64,000 nt of DNA, from the NCBI GenBank assembly GCA_033296885.1, contig MU863933.1:62001-126000 (forward strand). Reading direction: 5' to 3'. Below the pieces are notes generated by a model that worked only from the letters and a program-made list of their open reading frames with translations, was not told the origin of the DNA and searched no databases. The position numbers and the translations under genes are program-made. This document shows positions 22,740 to 34,357 of this stretch, piece by piece. Position 1 is the stretch's first letter; every line of letters starts with the position of its first letter. The DNA is from Triangularia verruculosa. Lineage: Eukaryota; Ascomycota; Sordariomycetes; Sordariales; Podosporaceae.

Positions 22740-24190
22740 CTAGTAATCATCTCCACGGCTAATGACCTCCTTTACGGTAGGTCGGATCAAGATGGTCTAT
22801 AACTTTGTTAGCATTTGACACTTCCATGTATCGATCAAGGTCTCAAAACTCACATGTTCATACTGGGCTGTGTATGAACCCTTCTTGTCCACCAGAGGAG
22901 GATAAGACTCCACAACCCCGTTGGCGACGAGGCTGTTGAGGCCAAGGAGGTACTTCTCCTGGCCAAGACGGTCGAGGTACCGCCTGCAGAACGGCAAGGT
23001 GCCAAAGTTCTTGTTGATGACATTCAACAGAGACTTTGCTGAGCTGAGACGGAGGTCCACCTTGGGTGCGTCCATTCTCTTAGCATAATGAGAGACCTCG
23101 CCTTCCTCGTGCACGTAGCCATTGCCAGTGCTACCGAAGGTCTCGATGGCGAAGACGTCACCCTCCTCCATCTTGGTCTGGTCGTTGCTCTTCACAATGG
23201 GCACACTCTTGCCCCCGTGAATGTTGTACGGGAGGATGGTGTGTCCGTTCAGATTACGGATAGGCTTGACCTGGTACGTGTTACCGTCCAGCTCAACCTC
23301 ATAACTCTCCATGACTTCCTGGATATAACCACCGATCTCGCCGAGCCTGGCGTCAATGCCAGCATGCTTGAGACCTTCGTTGGTGGCAGCCTTGCAGGCC
23401 TCGAGAAGAGGATCGTAGCGGGGGTTGAAGGCCAAGGTGAAGGCGCTGTCGACAATGTTTCCGTTGACGTGCACACCAATATCGACCTTCAACACATCAT
23501 CCTGCTGCAGAACCATCTTGTTTCCAGCATTGGGGTTGTAGTGAGCAGCGCAGTGGTTAAGACTCAAGCCGGTAGGGAAACCCATACCAGCCTTGAGAGC
23601 ATCACCCTCCTCCAGGCCCTGGTGTCCAACAAGAGCACGGACACTGTCCTCGATACCGTTGGCGATGTCAGTCAGGGACCAGCCGGGCTTGATGTTCTTC
23701 TGTGCCCACTGGCGAGTCTGGCGGTGGGCCTCGGCGGCATGGCGGTATTCATTGTAATATTCATTCTTGAGGTTGTCGAGGTGGCGCTTCTCCTCGTTGG
23801 TGGTGCGATATCTGTTCTCATTCACATACTCGATCTCCTCACCCTTGGGGTAGACCTTGTTGGGGAAGAGCTGCGAGATCAGAACCCGCGGGGGGTCGGA
23901 CTGGGCCGTGGGGTTCTTCTTCTTCTTCTTGGGCTTTCTCTTCTTCTTCTTTTTGGCGGCCCCGGTATCAGCACCCGGGGCAGCGGTTTCCGCGTCGTCG
24001 TCGGAATCGTCGCTGTCATGGTTCAGGTTGCCATTGGTGGCGGTAGCCGAATCAAGGCCTGGCTTGGGCTTTGTGGCAGCGGCATCGCTCACTTTTTATT
24101 CCTATCAGTTGCTGCCACCCAGACAGTCCCGGTGGAGGTGAGCTTACCGTTGAGCTGCGCCATCTCATCTACGGGGGCTTGAGCCGCCAT
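22740..24190 (-). CDS. map2: Methionine aminopeptidase 2
   Basis: Exons: 24190-24148, 24091-22854, 22796-22740; 445 residues. Removes initiator Met from nascent cytosolic proteins using two metal ions. The N-terminus MAAQAPVDEMAQLN comes from a 43-nt first exon. Residues 15-75 are acidic and then a Lys/Arg block (KKKKKRKPKKKKK), the ribosome/eIF2-interaction region typical of MetAP2. The pita-bread fold has SLNHCAAHY (catalytic His near 194), KVDIGVHVNGNIVDSAF (metal Asp near 218 and 229), NGHTILPYNIHGGK and AIETFGSTG. The last metal Glu is in YTAQYEHT. The last exon supplies the standard ending TILIRPTVKEVISRGDDY; without that splice the frame runs into a false tail. Divergent from the J-protein gene with 391 nt between starts. 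Confidence 0.96.
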
Positions 24191-24581
24191 TGTGAGATTG
24201 TGAATGTGAGTTTATGCTTTGAACTATGGAAATGTAAAAAGTTGAAGAGGAATCTAAACGTCCTGACCCCAAAGTGACGATAAGCCCAAAAAGCCCCGCT
24301 TCTTTTTTTCGATTGTTCTTGGCAGGGCGCGCTAGCTTGCTACCACCACAGGGTAAATGCGGCGTTTGACATGCAACCCGCCACAAACCCGCTGATTTGG
24401 CGCCTGCACAAGGTGACAAGCCACAGTTGACCCCAGTCTCCGTTTCTCGCGCATTCATTTCGTCACCGGTGCCAATTCGAGGTGGGGCTCCCTTTTCCCC
24501 CGTTGAACGTCCTCGACTTACATGGCCAAACGACCTCACGAACCTTCAGCATAACAGCCACTTTAACGATCGGGATGAGGA
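24191..24581. promoter_or_regulatory. Bidirectional promoter, map2 / mitochondrial J-protein
   Basis: Compact 391-nt divergent intergenic region that must contain both promoters. No clear TATA box. Confidence 0.6.
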
Positions 24582-25613
24582 ATGCCATTACGCTACTATC
24601 ATCCTCCTCGCAGCGCGATTCTGCGCAACATCACCAACCCTTCCCACGATGTCTCCATTATCAGCCCCCAACCTCGACGACCCTTCCACAGCTCCCCCCA
24701 TAGAAGAGCCGCCGCCAGCAACCCAGACGACTCAACCCACGACCATTATGACACCCTAAACATCCATCCCAACGCAACACCAGCCGAGATCAAAAAGTCA
24801 GTCGTCCCCCTTTACTATATCCCCTTTATGGCCTCCCTATATCATTACTAACACCTGCCCCCCATCTACAGAAGCTACTTCCACCTCTCCAAACTCCATC
24901 ACCCCGACCACAACCCCCACGACCCCTCCTCCTCCCACCGCTTCATGCGCATCTCGGAAGCCTACACCATCCTCTCCCACCCCCAGAACCGCGCCCGCTA
25001 CGACCGCTCCCGCGCCACCAACCCCCGCTACGCCCACCACTTCCACCCAAACCCCCACCACAAGGGCTCCTACCACTCCACCAACCCCGCCGGCGGCCGT
25101 CCCGCCTCCGGCCTCTCCTCCCGCCGCAAGACCACCTTCCAAGGCCCCCCTCCGTCCTTTTACAAATCCGGCGGCTGGGGCGCCCACGCCTCGAAGCGCC
25201 GAGCAGCTCACGAGTCGTCTACCGCACAGCAGGGGTCTCCAGATGGGAAAACCACCGCCGGACAGCAGCAAAACCAACAAACAGCAGAAGACCACCCCGG
25301 TTGGGCGGGAACAGGATCGGAATCGTCCCCTGGAATGGGGTTCGGCCAGGATCCGTACTACAAGTATGGTTTTGGCGGTTTCGGGTACGGGACCAACACC
25401 GGGTCCAACCCTTTCTTCGATCTGGATTCTCACACGAGAACCCACAAGAGGGCCGACGAACGGCGCGCGAAGAGGGCGCTGAAGAGGCGGGGTTTGAGCT
25501 TGGATTCGGATGACAACATGATTGGGACCTTTTTTGTCATGAGCGGGTGCGTGGCCATGAGCTTGCTCGGAGCGGTGCTTATTGGGGGCTTTGGGGGCGG
25601 GTTTGGCAGGTGA
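24582..25613 (+). CDS. Mitochondrial J-domain (DnaJ) protein with C-terminal membrane segment
   Basis: Exons: 24582-24796 and 24872-25613; 318 residues. It is an Hsp70 co-chaperone. Residues 1-45 are basic, Ser/Arg-rich and contain RRPFHSSPHRRA, a mitochondrial presequence with a likely cleavage site. The J-domain covers about residues 54-118, YDTLNIHPNATPAEIKKSYF to NRARYDRS. Its catalytic HPD at 82-84 is completed only after splicing (EIKK|SYF). The middle is Gly/Gln/His-rich and probably disordered. FFVMSGCVAMSLLGAVLIGG near the end is a single membrane helix followed by GGGFGR. Topology suggests an inner-membrane-anchored J-protein. Which Hsp70 it serves is not shown. Confidence 0.9.
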
Positions 25614-26175
25614 GGACGTTTTGCATAGGGTAGGATTGAACTGTTCTCCTCAATCATAAATTGCAGGATAGATTGGAGGGAGGAAATGACTTTTATGAGA
25701 GCACATATACCTATTTACTTGCCCCTTTCGGCCCGCATTTGCATGTAAGCAGGAGTTTTAGTTACCTAATCGGGCACATGAGATGATGGCATCTTGAGGT
25801 AACCAATAAAGATACAAGAACATGTTTACGTACTGGCTCTCGACTTCCTGGGGAATCAAGTCTTTTTCCAGCTCTCAAATATCAGGTATCGACAGCATAG
25901 CTAAAATGATGTCCTAGTTTTATTGACGCTGCCACTCTTGTAAAAGTACCGCAAAGAATTCATACAAATCATGCATGTGCAGTCAGCACCTAGCATACTA
26001 TTTCGTGTCGCCATCGATCATCGCGATCCCATTTATTTTCGTCTAATTGATACACACACACAGGGTGTATTGATGCTGTATCCTCTTCTTCAGGAAAAAA
26101 AACACAGAATCATCCAACGCCATGGCTTTTCCCCAACTCCTACCGACCTTTGCGACAATCCTTGCGAGGCCAAAC
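25614..26175. other. Convergent 3' region, J-protein / porin
   Basis: AT-richer, with no supported coding frame. Confidence 0.55.
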
Positions 26176-27515
26176 TCAGTTCTCGAAGGTGAGGCTAGTG
26201 CCGACCTTGTGGGTAGCCTGGTCAAGCTTCTGGGTATCGAAAGAGGCACCGAGACCAAGCTTAACGCCGTCACGGAGGAGGACGTTGTAGGCAACGGCAG
26301 CGACACCACGGTCGTTGATCTTGGCCTGTTTTTGGGGGGTCAGCATTGTTACAGAGATAAAGTGTTGAAAAGGAACTTACCTTGACGAAGGAGACGGGGT
26401 CAATGCGGTACTTGGCGGCAACCTCAAGACCGACGGTGTTACCGGTCTTGGAGTTCCAGGTGGCCTTGGAGCCAGCCTCAACCAGCTTGTTGACCTTGTG
26501 GTAGTAGCTGGCGGAGAAGACGCTCAAGTTGTCGGTGGCAGTAACGGCAGCGTTGTAGGTGGGGGCATGGTAACCAACGGCAAGGGAGTAGTTGGTGATC
26601 TTAGCCTTCTGGATGTCAAAGGCAGCGGAACCACCGGCGAGGAAACCCTCGTGGCCGATGAGAGCATCGATGCTGGTGGTGGGGCCCTTGAGGACGTCGA
26701 GGAAGGCGCGGCCGTGGAAGTTGGACTGCTTGAACTGCAGGTTGGCCTTGACACCCTTGGCCTGGGAGGCTGGGAGGAAAGAGAAGATACCCTCGGCCTT
26801 GAGGCCCTTGGCGAAGGTGTCGGCGAGCTCAACCTTGGACTCGAGAGCGTTGGCGGTGTTCCAGGTCTGGGTAACAGTCACGCCTGCGCGGTGCCAGGAC
26901 GTTAGCAGCTGTGTACGGCTTGGTGAAAGCACCACTGTCCACTAAACAGGGGCCTTGAATAGCCTTGGTCCTCTAATACGGCTCAGCACCGCATGGCAAT
27001 CGAGCGGTTCCCGATGTATTGGCAGATGGACCGAGGGGCTGTTTGAGAGGGGCGGGGCGTATTCACCGGTGGACTTGTCAGAGTACTTGGCCTCAATCTA
27101 TCGCCGGCGCAAATTAGTATGCAACCTTGCCTGCACTTGGTACTATTGTAGATATGCTTACAGCGCCGCTGGTGGCAGCATCGTGGCTGCTCTTGCCGGT
27201 AACCTTGAAGGCAACGCGGTTGGGGGTGGTCTCCTTGACCTCAAGGCTGCCAGAGGAGAGGTGGTAGAAATCCTTGGAAAGGAGCTACAAGAGTGCGGGG
27301 AGACCCCAAAGTCAGCAATTGAAGATGCGCAGTCAAAATGCCCGGGCAGGTCGTGGTCGGCGAGGGCGCAAAAGCATGCTTTGGAAATGCCGCTCTATCG
27401 AACCCGATCGCCGAGAGCTCTCTGCCGAGCCATATTCCGACCAAAGCCATTAGGATTGAGGACGTACATCGTTCGCCGCCTTGGCAATATCGGAGTAGGC
27501 AGGGACAGCGGCCAT
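26176..27515 (-). CDS. por1: Mitochondrial outer-membrane porin (VDAC)
   Basis: Exons: 27515-27468, 27284-27162, 27097-27067, 26883-26381, 26325-26176; 284 residues, close to the 283 of Neurospora porin. It forms the 19-stranded beta-barrel metabolite channel of the outer membrane. The start MAAVPAYSDIAKAANDLLSK is the conserved N-terminal helix. The middle has GVTVTQTWNTANALESKVEL and the end is KVGTSLTFEN, the classic eukaryotic porin signature and terminal beta strand. The first and third introns, 183 nt each (27467-27285 and 27066-26884), are unusually long for this window and carry GC-balanced sequence. Exon 3 is only 31 nt. All phases close. Expected to be highly expressed, but I see no diagnostic promoter element. 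Confidence 0.96.
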
Positions 27516-28512
27516 TGTGGTGGTTGTGTGAGTTTAAACTGGTGATAACGAGCAAACAAAGTAAACAAGAAAACTTGTAGTGACTGAACCGGACGGTGAA
27601 ACCCGAAAGGTGTAGAAGTGTTGAGAAGGTAAAGTATCGGAACTGCCAAATTTCTTTCTCCACTGTGATTGGCCATCGCTCCCTGGTGGGAAAGTGCCAA
27701 GTCTAGCGTCAGTTGTTGAAACTTGCAATGTTCATGCATTACCCTAACCCTTGAAACACACTCATCCATGTCTTCCTTTTGACCGTGTAAGTCGTGAGCG
27801 CTGCTTATTCTTTGGCACTGCTGTTTGTTATCGGGTCTCACCCGGTGCTGGGAGATCTATTGCACTTTACTTGACATTCTTCAAAGACACTTCCCAAAGG
27901 AGAGACCAAGGCGGCTGGCATACTGACTGGAGAAACCAACCTGTCTGGTGAAGAACAACAAACAGACCGACCTAGCAGATGATATACACATTTCAGATAC
28001 TTTTTCGAGCCTGTTCAAGTGTTGTGACTGTCTCGGAATCCTGTCAATATCAGCAAGCCCGTCTTGTTTGGTGAGCTGGTAGTGTCTGTTGAAGCTATCC
28101 ACGTGTATAAATCCGCTAATCACATTGGCGGCTATCTCTTTCATGCGAAAACACTTAAATCCCAGGTCCGACCCTGGAAAGCGCAACTTCTCACTCCCTC
28201 TTGCCACCTTTAATGTTGTTTGAGATATGCACCAAAACCCCCTATTACTGAGCCATGTTAGGTTCCTGCATAGGTATACACACACTCAGCTGCAATGACA
28301 GTAGTTGCAGCACAGGGGCTGGTGACTGGCAAGTCAAGTTAACATCATCAACAACCTCTCGAAAAAAACATGAACAGATCACAAGCTTTTCATTCTAAAT
28401 GGATAAGCTATGCTAACGCTTCAAACACAACCCTATCTTTTTAGACATGACGCCCTGCTGAGTACCAGACCATCCAAAGCCATGACACATATACAAAATG
28501 GGAGAAAGTCAT
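27516..28512. other. Intergenic, porin promoter and asparagine synthetase 3' region
   Basis: About 1 kb; no supported gene. Confidence 0.5.
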
Positions 28513-30898
28513 TTAAGCATCCTCATACTTGGCCTGGTGGATAGCGATAGCTCTGTAAGATTCATGTCAGTATCAACTCCTCGAATCCATGTCTTCAAAA
28601 TGTATTCAACTCACCTGCCACTGGGATCCGTCTGCTTAGACCATGTGGGCGTCCATCTCATGACGGTCGATGCGCACGACTGTGGGAAGTGCTCGTCAAA
28701 CATCAGGCGGTACCAGTAAGCCTCCTTGGTGTCGGGAATGTCGCTGCCCCATTCGGGCTTGGGGTTCTTCATCATCTCGTCGGTGATGTGGAGCTCGGCG
28801 TTGTCCTTGAGAGCGTCGATCCATCCGTAGCCGACGCCGTCGGAGAACTGCTCCTTCTGGCGCCAGAGGATGTTGTCGGGCAGGTAGGGCTCAGCGGTCG
28901 GGTCGTCGGAGGTATCGAAAGCCTTGCGGAGGATGTACTTCTCCATTCTCTCCTTGGTGATCATCTTGTCCGCGGGATCGATGTTCATGGACTCCTCGAG
29001 GAACTCCTTGTCAAGGAAGGGCACACGGGCCTCAAGACCCCAGGCAGAGGTGGATTTGTTGGCGCGCAGGCAGTCGGCCAGGTGAAGGTTCTTGACGCGG
29101 CGGACGCACTCGGTGTGGAACTCCTCCTTGTTGGGGGCACCGTGGAAGTAGAGGTAGCCGCCGAAGATCTCGTCGGAGCCCTCGCCGGAGAGGACCATCT
29201 TGATGCCCATGGCCTTGATCTTGCGAGAGAGCAGGTACATGGGTGTCGAGGCACGGATGGTGGTGACGTCGTAGGTCTCGAGGTGGTAGATGACATCAGA
29301 CAGCGCGTTGAGACCGTCCTCAATAGTGAAGGTCATGACGTGATGCTTGGTGCCGAGGAATTTGGCCACCTTGAGAGCAGCCTCGTTGTCGGGAGAGCCG
29401 GGAAGACCGATCGAGAAGGAGTTGAGCTGGGGAAGGAAAGTCATGGTCGACAACTTGTTCTCATCGTCAATGCCAACAAGGCCCTCGCCCTTGTCGAGAT
29501 CCTCAGGCTTCTCCTCGGCGACGCCGTTGGTCTGCTCCGCAAGCTTCTTCAAGCGTAGTGTTTCCCTCTGGGCAATAGAAGCAACGAGAGAAGAGTCCAA
29601 GCCACCAGAAAGTAGAACACCATAGGGAACCTCGGCCATCAGCCGTTTCCTGACGGACTTCTCGAGAGTCTCGCGGAGTTTCTTGAGATCGACAGGAGTC
29701 TGGGGAATCTTCTCGCCATCCCACCATGTGGGCTCGAAATACCGTGTCCTCTCGCCAGTCAAGCTGTCGAAGACGTGTCCGGGAGGGAAAGCCTCGATCT
29801 TGTCGCAAACGGGGTGGAGGGACTTCAGCTCGGAAGCGAAGTAAACAGTGCCGGGCTCCTTGGAAGACCAGCCCTGGTAAAGGGTTGTGATACCGATGGG
29901 GTCGCGAGCAGCGATCGTGCGGTCCTGCTTCTTGTCGTAGAGAACAAAAGAGAACATGCCATCAAGGTACTTGGGCGCATCAAGGCCATACTCGAGGTAC
30001 TGTTGCGCCGGTTAATCTCGTGTATTCCCCTGCATTTCCTGTTTCGCAATGACTCACCAGAGGAATCACAACCTCGCAATCCGAGGTGGTCTTGAAGTGG
30101 TAGGGGGTCTTCAAAGTCTTGCGAATCAGACGGTGGTTGTAGATTTCGCCGTTGACGGCGAGGATAATGCTGTCATCGGCATTGGTAAGTGGCTGAGCTC
30201 CGCTCTCTGCTTTGAGGTTAGAAAAAGGCCTCGAAACCAGATATACAGATCTAGACCCACCAACGCCGACGATGCTGAGCCGTTCATGGCACAGAACTGC
30301 GGCATTGCGTTAGCTGTGCTTCTTTCAATGACATATGAGAAAAATGGCGGTTTCCTATGTGTCCAGGGGGGTTCCTTATCGTACTCGTGTTGTTAGAAGT
30401 AACGCTGCCGCCTACGGTAGCACAATGTGTTAGCCCAACCAATTGTTCTTCCTTATCTTGTTTATCCGTCTTTGTCCGACTCAGGGGCAAGGGTGAGATT
30501 CTTACTCCTATCAGACAAGTTAGCAATAAGGTCATCGAGCTACAGCGGGGGTGGTGCACAAGGAATTGACTCACCAATCCGGGCCTCTGTGTCTGATCTG
30601 CTTGGAAAGCTTCAGAGCAGTCGGCTTGAATTTGACGACATCTGGGTGACTGGGTTGCCGTTCATGTTAGCATTTTTTGAGCTATGCTGGCTGGTGTTGA
30701 TGCTGATCTCGAGAATTTGTGAAGCGATAACGGCGATAAGGATAACAGCTCGTTGGTGGGGCATTGACCCCTCCAAGGACAGAAAGCCATTGCGAGCCAT
30801 TGCCAGTGACAAGTCACGACGGAGTCAATGCCGAGGAATTGTTCATGAAAAGACCAGGTGTTCGAGACTGACCTATGGCAGGCGAAGATGCCACACAT
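28513..30898 (-). CDS. asn2: Asparagine synthetase, glutamine-hydrolysing
   Basis: Exons: 30898-30873, 30649-30575, 30507-30506, 30411-30385, 30296-30261, 30206-30058, 29999-28615, 28552-28513; 579 residues. Makes asparagine from aspartate, glutamine and ATP in the cytosol. The N-terminal glutaminase domain starts MCGIFACHS with Cys2 as nucleophile, then RHRGPDWSGS, ILCHERLSIVG, AVNGEIYNH and TTSDCEVVIPLY. The synthetase domain has the pyrophosphatase loop SGGLDSSL, then LSGEGSDEIFGGY and the end AIAIHQAKYEDA. Exon 3 is only 2 nt (GA) and completes Trp34 and Ser35; this is inferred from two perfect flanking introns and the conserved motif. A rival splice to 30396 skips it and changes WSGS to Cys. 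The last exon codes 13 residues. Confidence 0.93.
30506..30507 (-). other. asn2: Putative 2-nt micro-exon of asparagine synthetase
   Basis: Upstream intron 30574-30508: donor GTGAGT, branch GCTAAC, acceptor GATAG, 67 nt. Downstream intron 30505-30412: donor GTAAGA, branch GCTAAC, acceptor CGTAG, 94 nt. The bases GA between them restore frame and give RGPDWSG. The alternative is a single intron ending at 30397 (acceptor GGCAG), also in frame but losing the motif. Confidence 0.7.
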
Positions 30899-32132
30899 GT
30901 TGACTGTCTATTCTCTTGTTTTGGCTGGGAGGCAGGAGGCAGTTCTTGGGATTTGGAGCGGACGTTGAGAGCGGACTACAAGCCAGTCAGTGACAACGGT
31001 CTTTATACTTACTCTAGCCGTCGCGGCGCGCGCAAGCAGGACAGTCGGCGTCTGGTGCGATGGGAGAGAGGGCGTTCGATCCGACAAGGCGCAGGTGAGC
31101 AGCGGATGGGTGGTCTACAGGAGAGAGCTGCAGAAGAGCGTGGGATGGTTTTTTTTTTGAAGGAGAAGGCCACGACACAAAGGGTGTGGAAAGGAAGAGA
31201 TAGGTGGGTAAGAGTCACAGAAATTTGTCTGGCGAATTCCAAATTTGGCTGTTGAGTATGAGTCGACTACATTGCCCCTGCAAAATTTTAAGTACCTCTT
31301 GAGACCCCAGAACTCTTGGAACCTGGGGCTTCCTAGTCCTCCATTGTTAATGGTTAGGAGCCAAGTGGACGCCGATATCGCCACTCCTCCTCCACCCCTT
31401 GTAGAATTGTTAGCGCGCGGGCCGGGACCTGGGGGCTCGGAGGCGAGACCGTCCCAGCCGTCCACGGGTGTGTCAGCCTTCCCCCGTTGCCGGGACCTCC
31501 ACAATTAGATAAACCGCGCTGATAAGCAGCTCGCGATAGTCGCGATATCAAAGTGTGGGAGCCTGCAAGGTGCCCGACAAAACTGTCCACGTGAGACCCT
31601 GCATATGTGAGCAGACATCATCTATCAGTTCTCAACAACACAAATGCCAGGCTCTTCTTCGTCCAGAGTGTGGGGTTGTCGCCAATCCAAGACGGGAGCC
31701 CGCGTGCTTCCCCCGATGTTACGCGGGGGTGTTGCTCGTTGCTAGAGAGCTAGGCGCCAGGGGGCAGGTCGCAGCAACATCATGGATTCCGCATCGGAAA
31801 CACCGCATGCTGAGGCACAAGTCACGGGTACGCAAGACGATTGATTCAGTGGTCCGTTATTGTTTTGCAAAGCAGACTCCATGAAACCCCCACTCCAGAA
31901 GCCAAATATCGGTTCGTCGACTGCAGCAGAAGCATCACTCCTTGTCGCGAGTTGTCCATCTAAACCCGATTACAAATCCAATGATGCACGCCTGTCTTCC
32001 GATCGCCCATGATATCCCACATTAACTCCAGAAATCAATGACCATACCCGTAGATTCCATTAAAAGCTCCTACGCCATGCGCTCTGATGCTCATGTCGCC
32101 GCCTCCAGATCTGTCCCCAGGTCCTAGCTGGT
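30899..32132. other. Intergenic, asparagine synthetase promoter and ubc9 3' region
   Basis: About 1.2 kb. Only a partial Gcn4/Cpc1-like half-site was noticed; no full TGACTCA palindrome. No supported ORF. Confidence 0.5.
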
Positions 32133-32883
32133 CTAGGGAGCAGCATTCTCGCGGACAATTCTCTTGATCCGCCTTTCGTACTCAGCCCGGTCCTTTTTGA
32201 ACAAGTTGTAGGCCTCGGCTTGAGCTGGAGACTCGGGGTTCGGGTCGTTCAGCAAATCCTGGACACCAAGAAGAATCTGCTTTAGAGTAATGGCAGGTTT
32301 CCAGGCTTCCTCCTCGTTGAGAATCGAAAGGCATACAGTACCCGACGGGTAGACGTTGGGGTGGAACAGAGGGGGGACGAATTTGCCTGCATGAGAAAAA
32401 AAGGTTGTATGTCAGTCGTGTGGCCTGCCGATCATGGGAATATTCGGCGAAAATAACTTACACTTGGGGGGTTTCGTGGGATATTCTGCGGGAAAGCAAA
32501 ATGAGATATGTCAGCTACCAGAGTCCAAGATGCAACGCCGTGGGTTTTGCTCAGTTGTGTGACAGCAGGGTAACTACATACCGTCTGGGAAGGTGATCTG
32601 GAGCTTGAACTGGCCGCCCTCCCAAATCGTGTCTTTCTTGCCAGGAATAGCGCACTCCCAGATCTTCATGTCCAACACACCCTGAGCATTCTTTTGGGGT
32701 TTCGCCCAAAAGCCGAACGGGTGGTCCTTCCGCCACTGCTTTCTAACAAGAGCATGGCATCGTCAGCAAGGCTGTCGCAAGAGGAAGAAAATGTCCGAAG
32801 CGATGCGCGCGCATCTGCAGCCGACGTAAAGAGGCAACTTACCGCTCCTCAATGAGGCGATTCTGGCACAGAGTCGAGCCCAT
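32133..32883 (-). CDS. ubc9: SUMO-conjugating enzyme Ubc9 (E2)
   Basis: Exons: 32883-32843, 32742-32582, 32485-32462, 32386-32133; 159 residues. It accepts SUMO from the E1 on a Cys and transfers it to target lysines, mostly in the nucleus. The start MGSTLCQNRLIEERKQWRKD and HPFGFWAKP are the Ubc9 N-terminal helix and basic SUMO/E1-binding face. HPNVYPSGTVCLSILNEEE contains HPN (85-87 region) and catalytic Cys94. EEAWKPAITLKQILLGVQDL and NPESPAQAEAYNLFKKDR are diagnostic of Ubc9 rather than ubiquitin E2s. Exon 3 is only 24 nt. The length is normal. All introns have standard signals. Confidence 0.96.
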
Positions 32884-34357
32884 GGTGACGGTGTTGTGTG
32901 GATATCGTTGGCGATCGATCAAGAGAGTTGGGGGCCGGCTGGGGCAGGATGTATGTAAGGCGTTGATCACGAGACCTTGGGTCGCAAAGGGAAGCCGAAG
33001 CGTTCGGAAGAAATGGTGGGGGTCCGTGAGGGCGGAGGTCAGCGGTTGTCGTGGTGTTTCCAGCCCCGGGCGCGGGATGACTGTTTACAGTGGTGAAGTT
33101 TCCAAAATCCCCAAAAGTTTAAGCTGTCGCCGGGAGCAGAGATGCTGCCTTCCAGCTTGGTCAAGAAAGGAAGGTGGGGCTGTGGGGCACCTATGAAGTC
33201 AAATTCCCAGGCCAAGACTTAGCCTCGATGTTCGCCAAGTTCAGGCAGAGAAGAGGCAAACATTTTCAGTGCGGGAGGTCGCTGACCGAACTCTCCAGGA
33301 ACAAAGAGCTGATGTCAGTGGTGTAGAAATTATATATTGTGGCAATGGCCTTCCAATATCGCCCAAATGCCTGGTCTGTTGCTCGCGACAGAATTTTGAC
33401 CCGAAGTCATCTGCCAGTTCAGATTTGAATTCACCCGGCTAGAACCCTGGACCCCTGTACAGTTGACTTACACACACTTACACATCACTCATATACAACC
33501 CTGGATCTCATCTCACGCTCTACTTGAATCTTTTCTTAGGGCGACCTGGTGCCTGAACAAGCTGACAGGTCAAGAGTTGGAAACAAAGATAGAATTCCCA
33601 GTTGAGTCTGTTAAGATCGCAGCCTTCTGCCGTAGAGCTTCGTTTGTTTGCAATACCTAGTGCATAGAACCGAAGAGGCAATGATTTCATCATACATGAG
33701 TAAAGGGCAAAATGAATAAACATGAATTCACATACCATATAGTAAGCAGAGGTCCTCTGTGATCTGATTACTTACTATCATCCAATTGAGTTTAAAACAG
33801 GACAAGGCATTTAAGAACGTTGAATTGCAACTCGCAAAAGAATTCGAGAGCAACTCTGAATTCTGATCTCAAAGGGAAGGCACGGCCAACTCCTTAATCC
33901 GTAGGTCCTTCTGTCTTGGAATATTAGCTGCTCCTTGACCACCCAGGTAGGTACAGCGTACTGTTCTACGTGGGAGCAACCGTTAACCTGGTTGGCGACC
34001 CTACCGTAGAGCCACGCTCGCTGGTCTTGTTGTCATGTAATCCGGTATATATCTTGTGTTTCTGCCCTTGTCTCTGGGGAGCTAACTTGGTCATCTTCCT
34101 GCTTTTGATCTTCTGAATGGGACCACCATCTTGTTTTTGTTCAAGAGTTGTAATTTCGTTATTTGTTAATCGTGCTATCACTTTGCAACTATCTTCACCT
34201 TTGTCCATCTCACCCCAGTAGTCGACTTACTGCACCTGGCCCATCAAAACATTCTCGCCCGCTTTCATTCACAAAATACCATAACCAGGCAATCAGTTCC
34301 TGGGCGTTATTAGTGCCGGTATGATCCTTCATAATAAAAAAGGTTCCGTTGTTTTCT
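32884..34357. other. Intergenic with possible decayed coding fragments
   Basis: The part 33700-33960 is AT-rich. Minus-strand frames at 34210-34400 and 33966-34208 read like protein but have no convincing start or splice link; the first is discussed in the findings. Confidence 0.4.

Noticed and set aside
23088..24182. 364-codon open frame antisense to map2
   Set aside because: It mirrors the codon bias of map2 on the opposite strand; no motif, no splice context.
27395..27440. tRNA B-box-like GGGTTCGAT on the minus strand
   Set aside because: Lacks the required C and any cloverleaf; lies inside a porin intron.
28689..29558. 289-codon open frame antisense to asparagine synthetase
   Set aside because: Shadow of a highly conserved synthetase domain.
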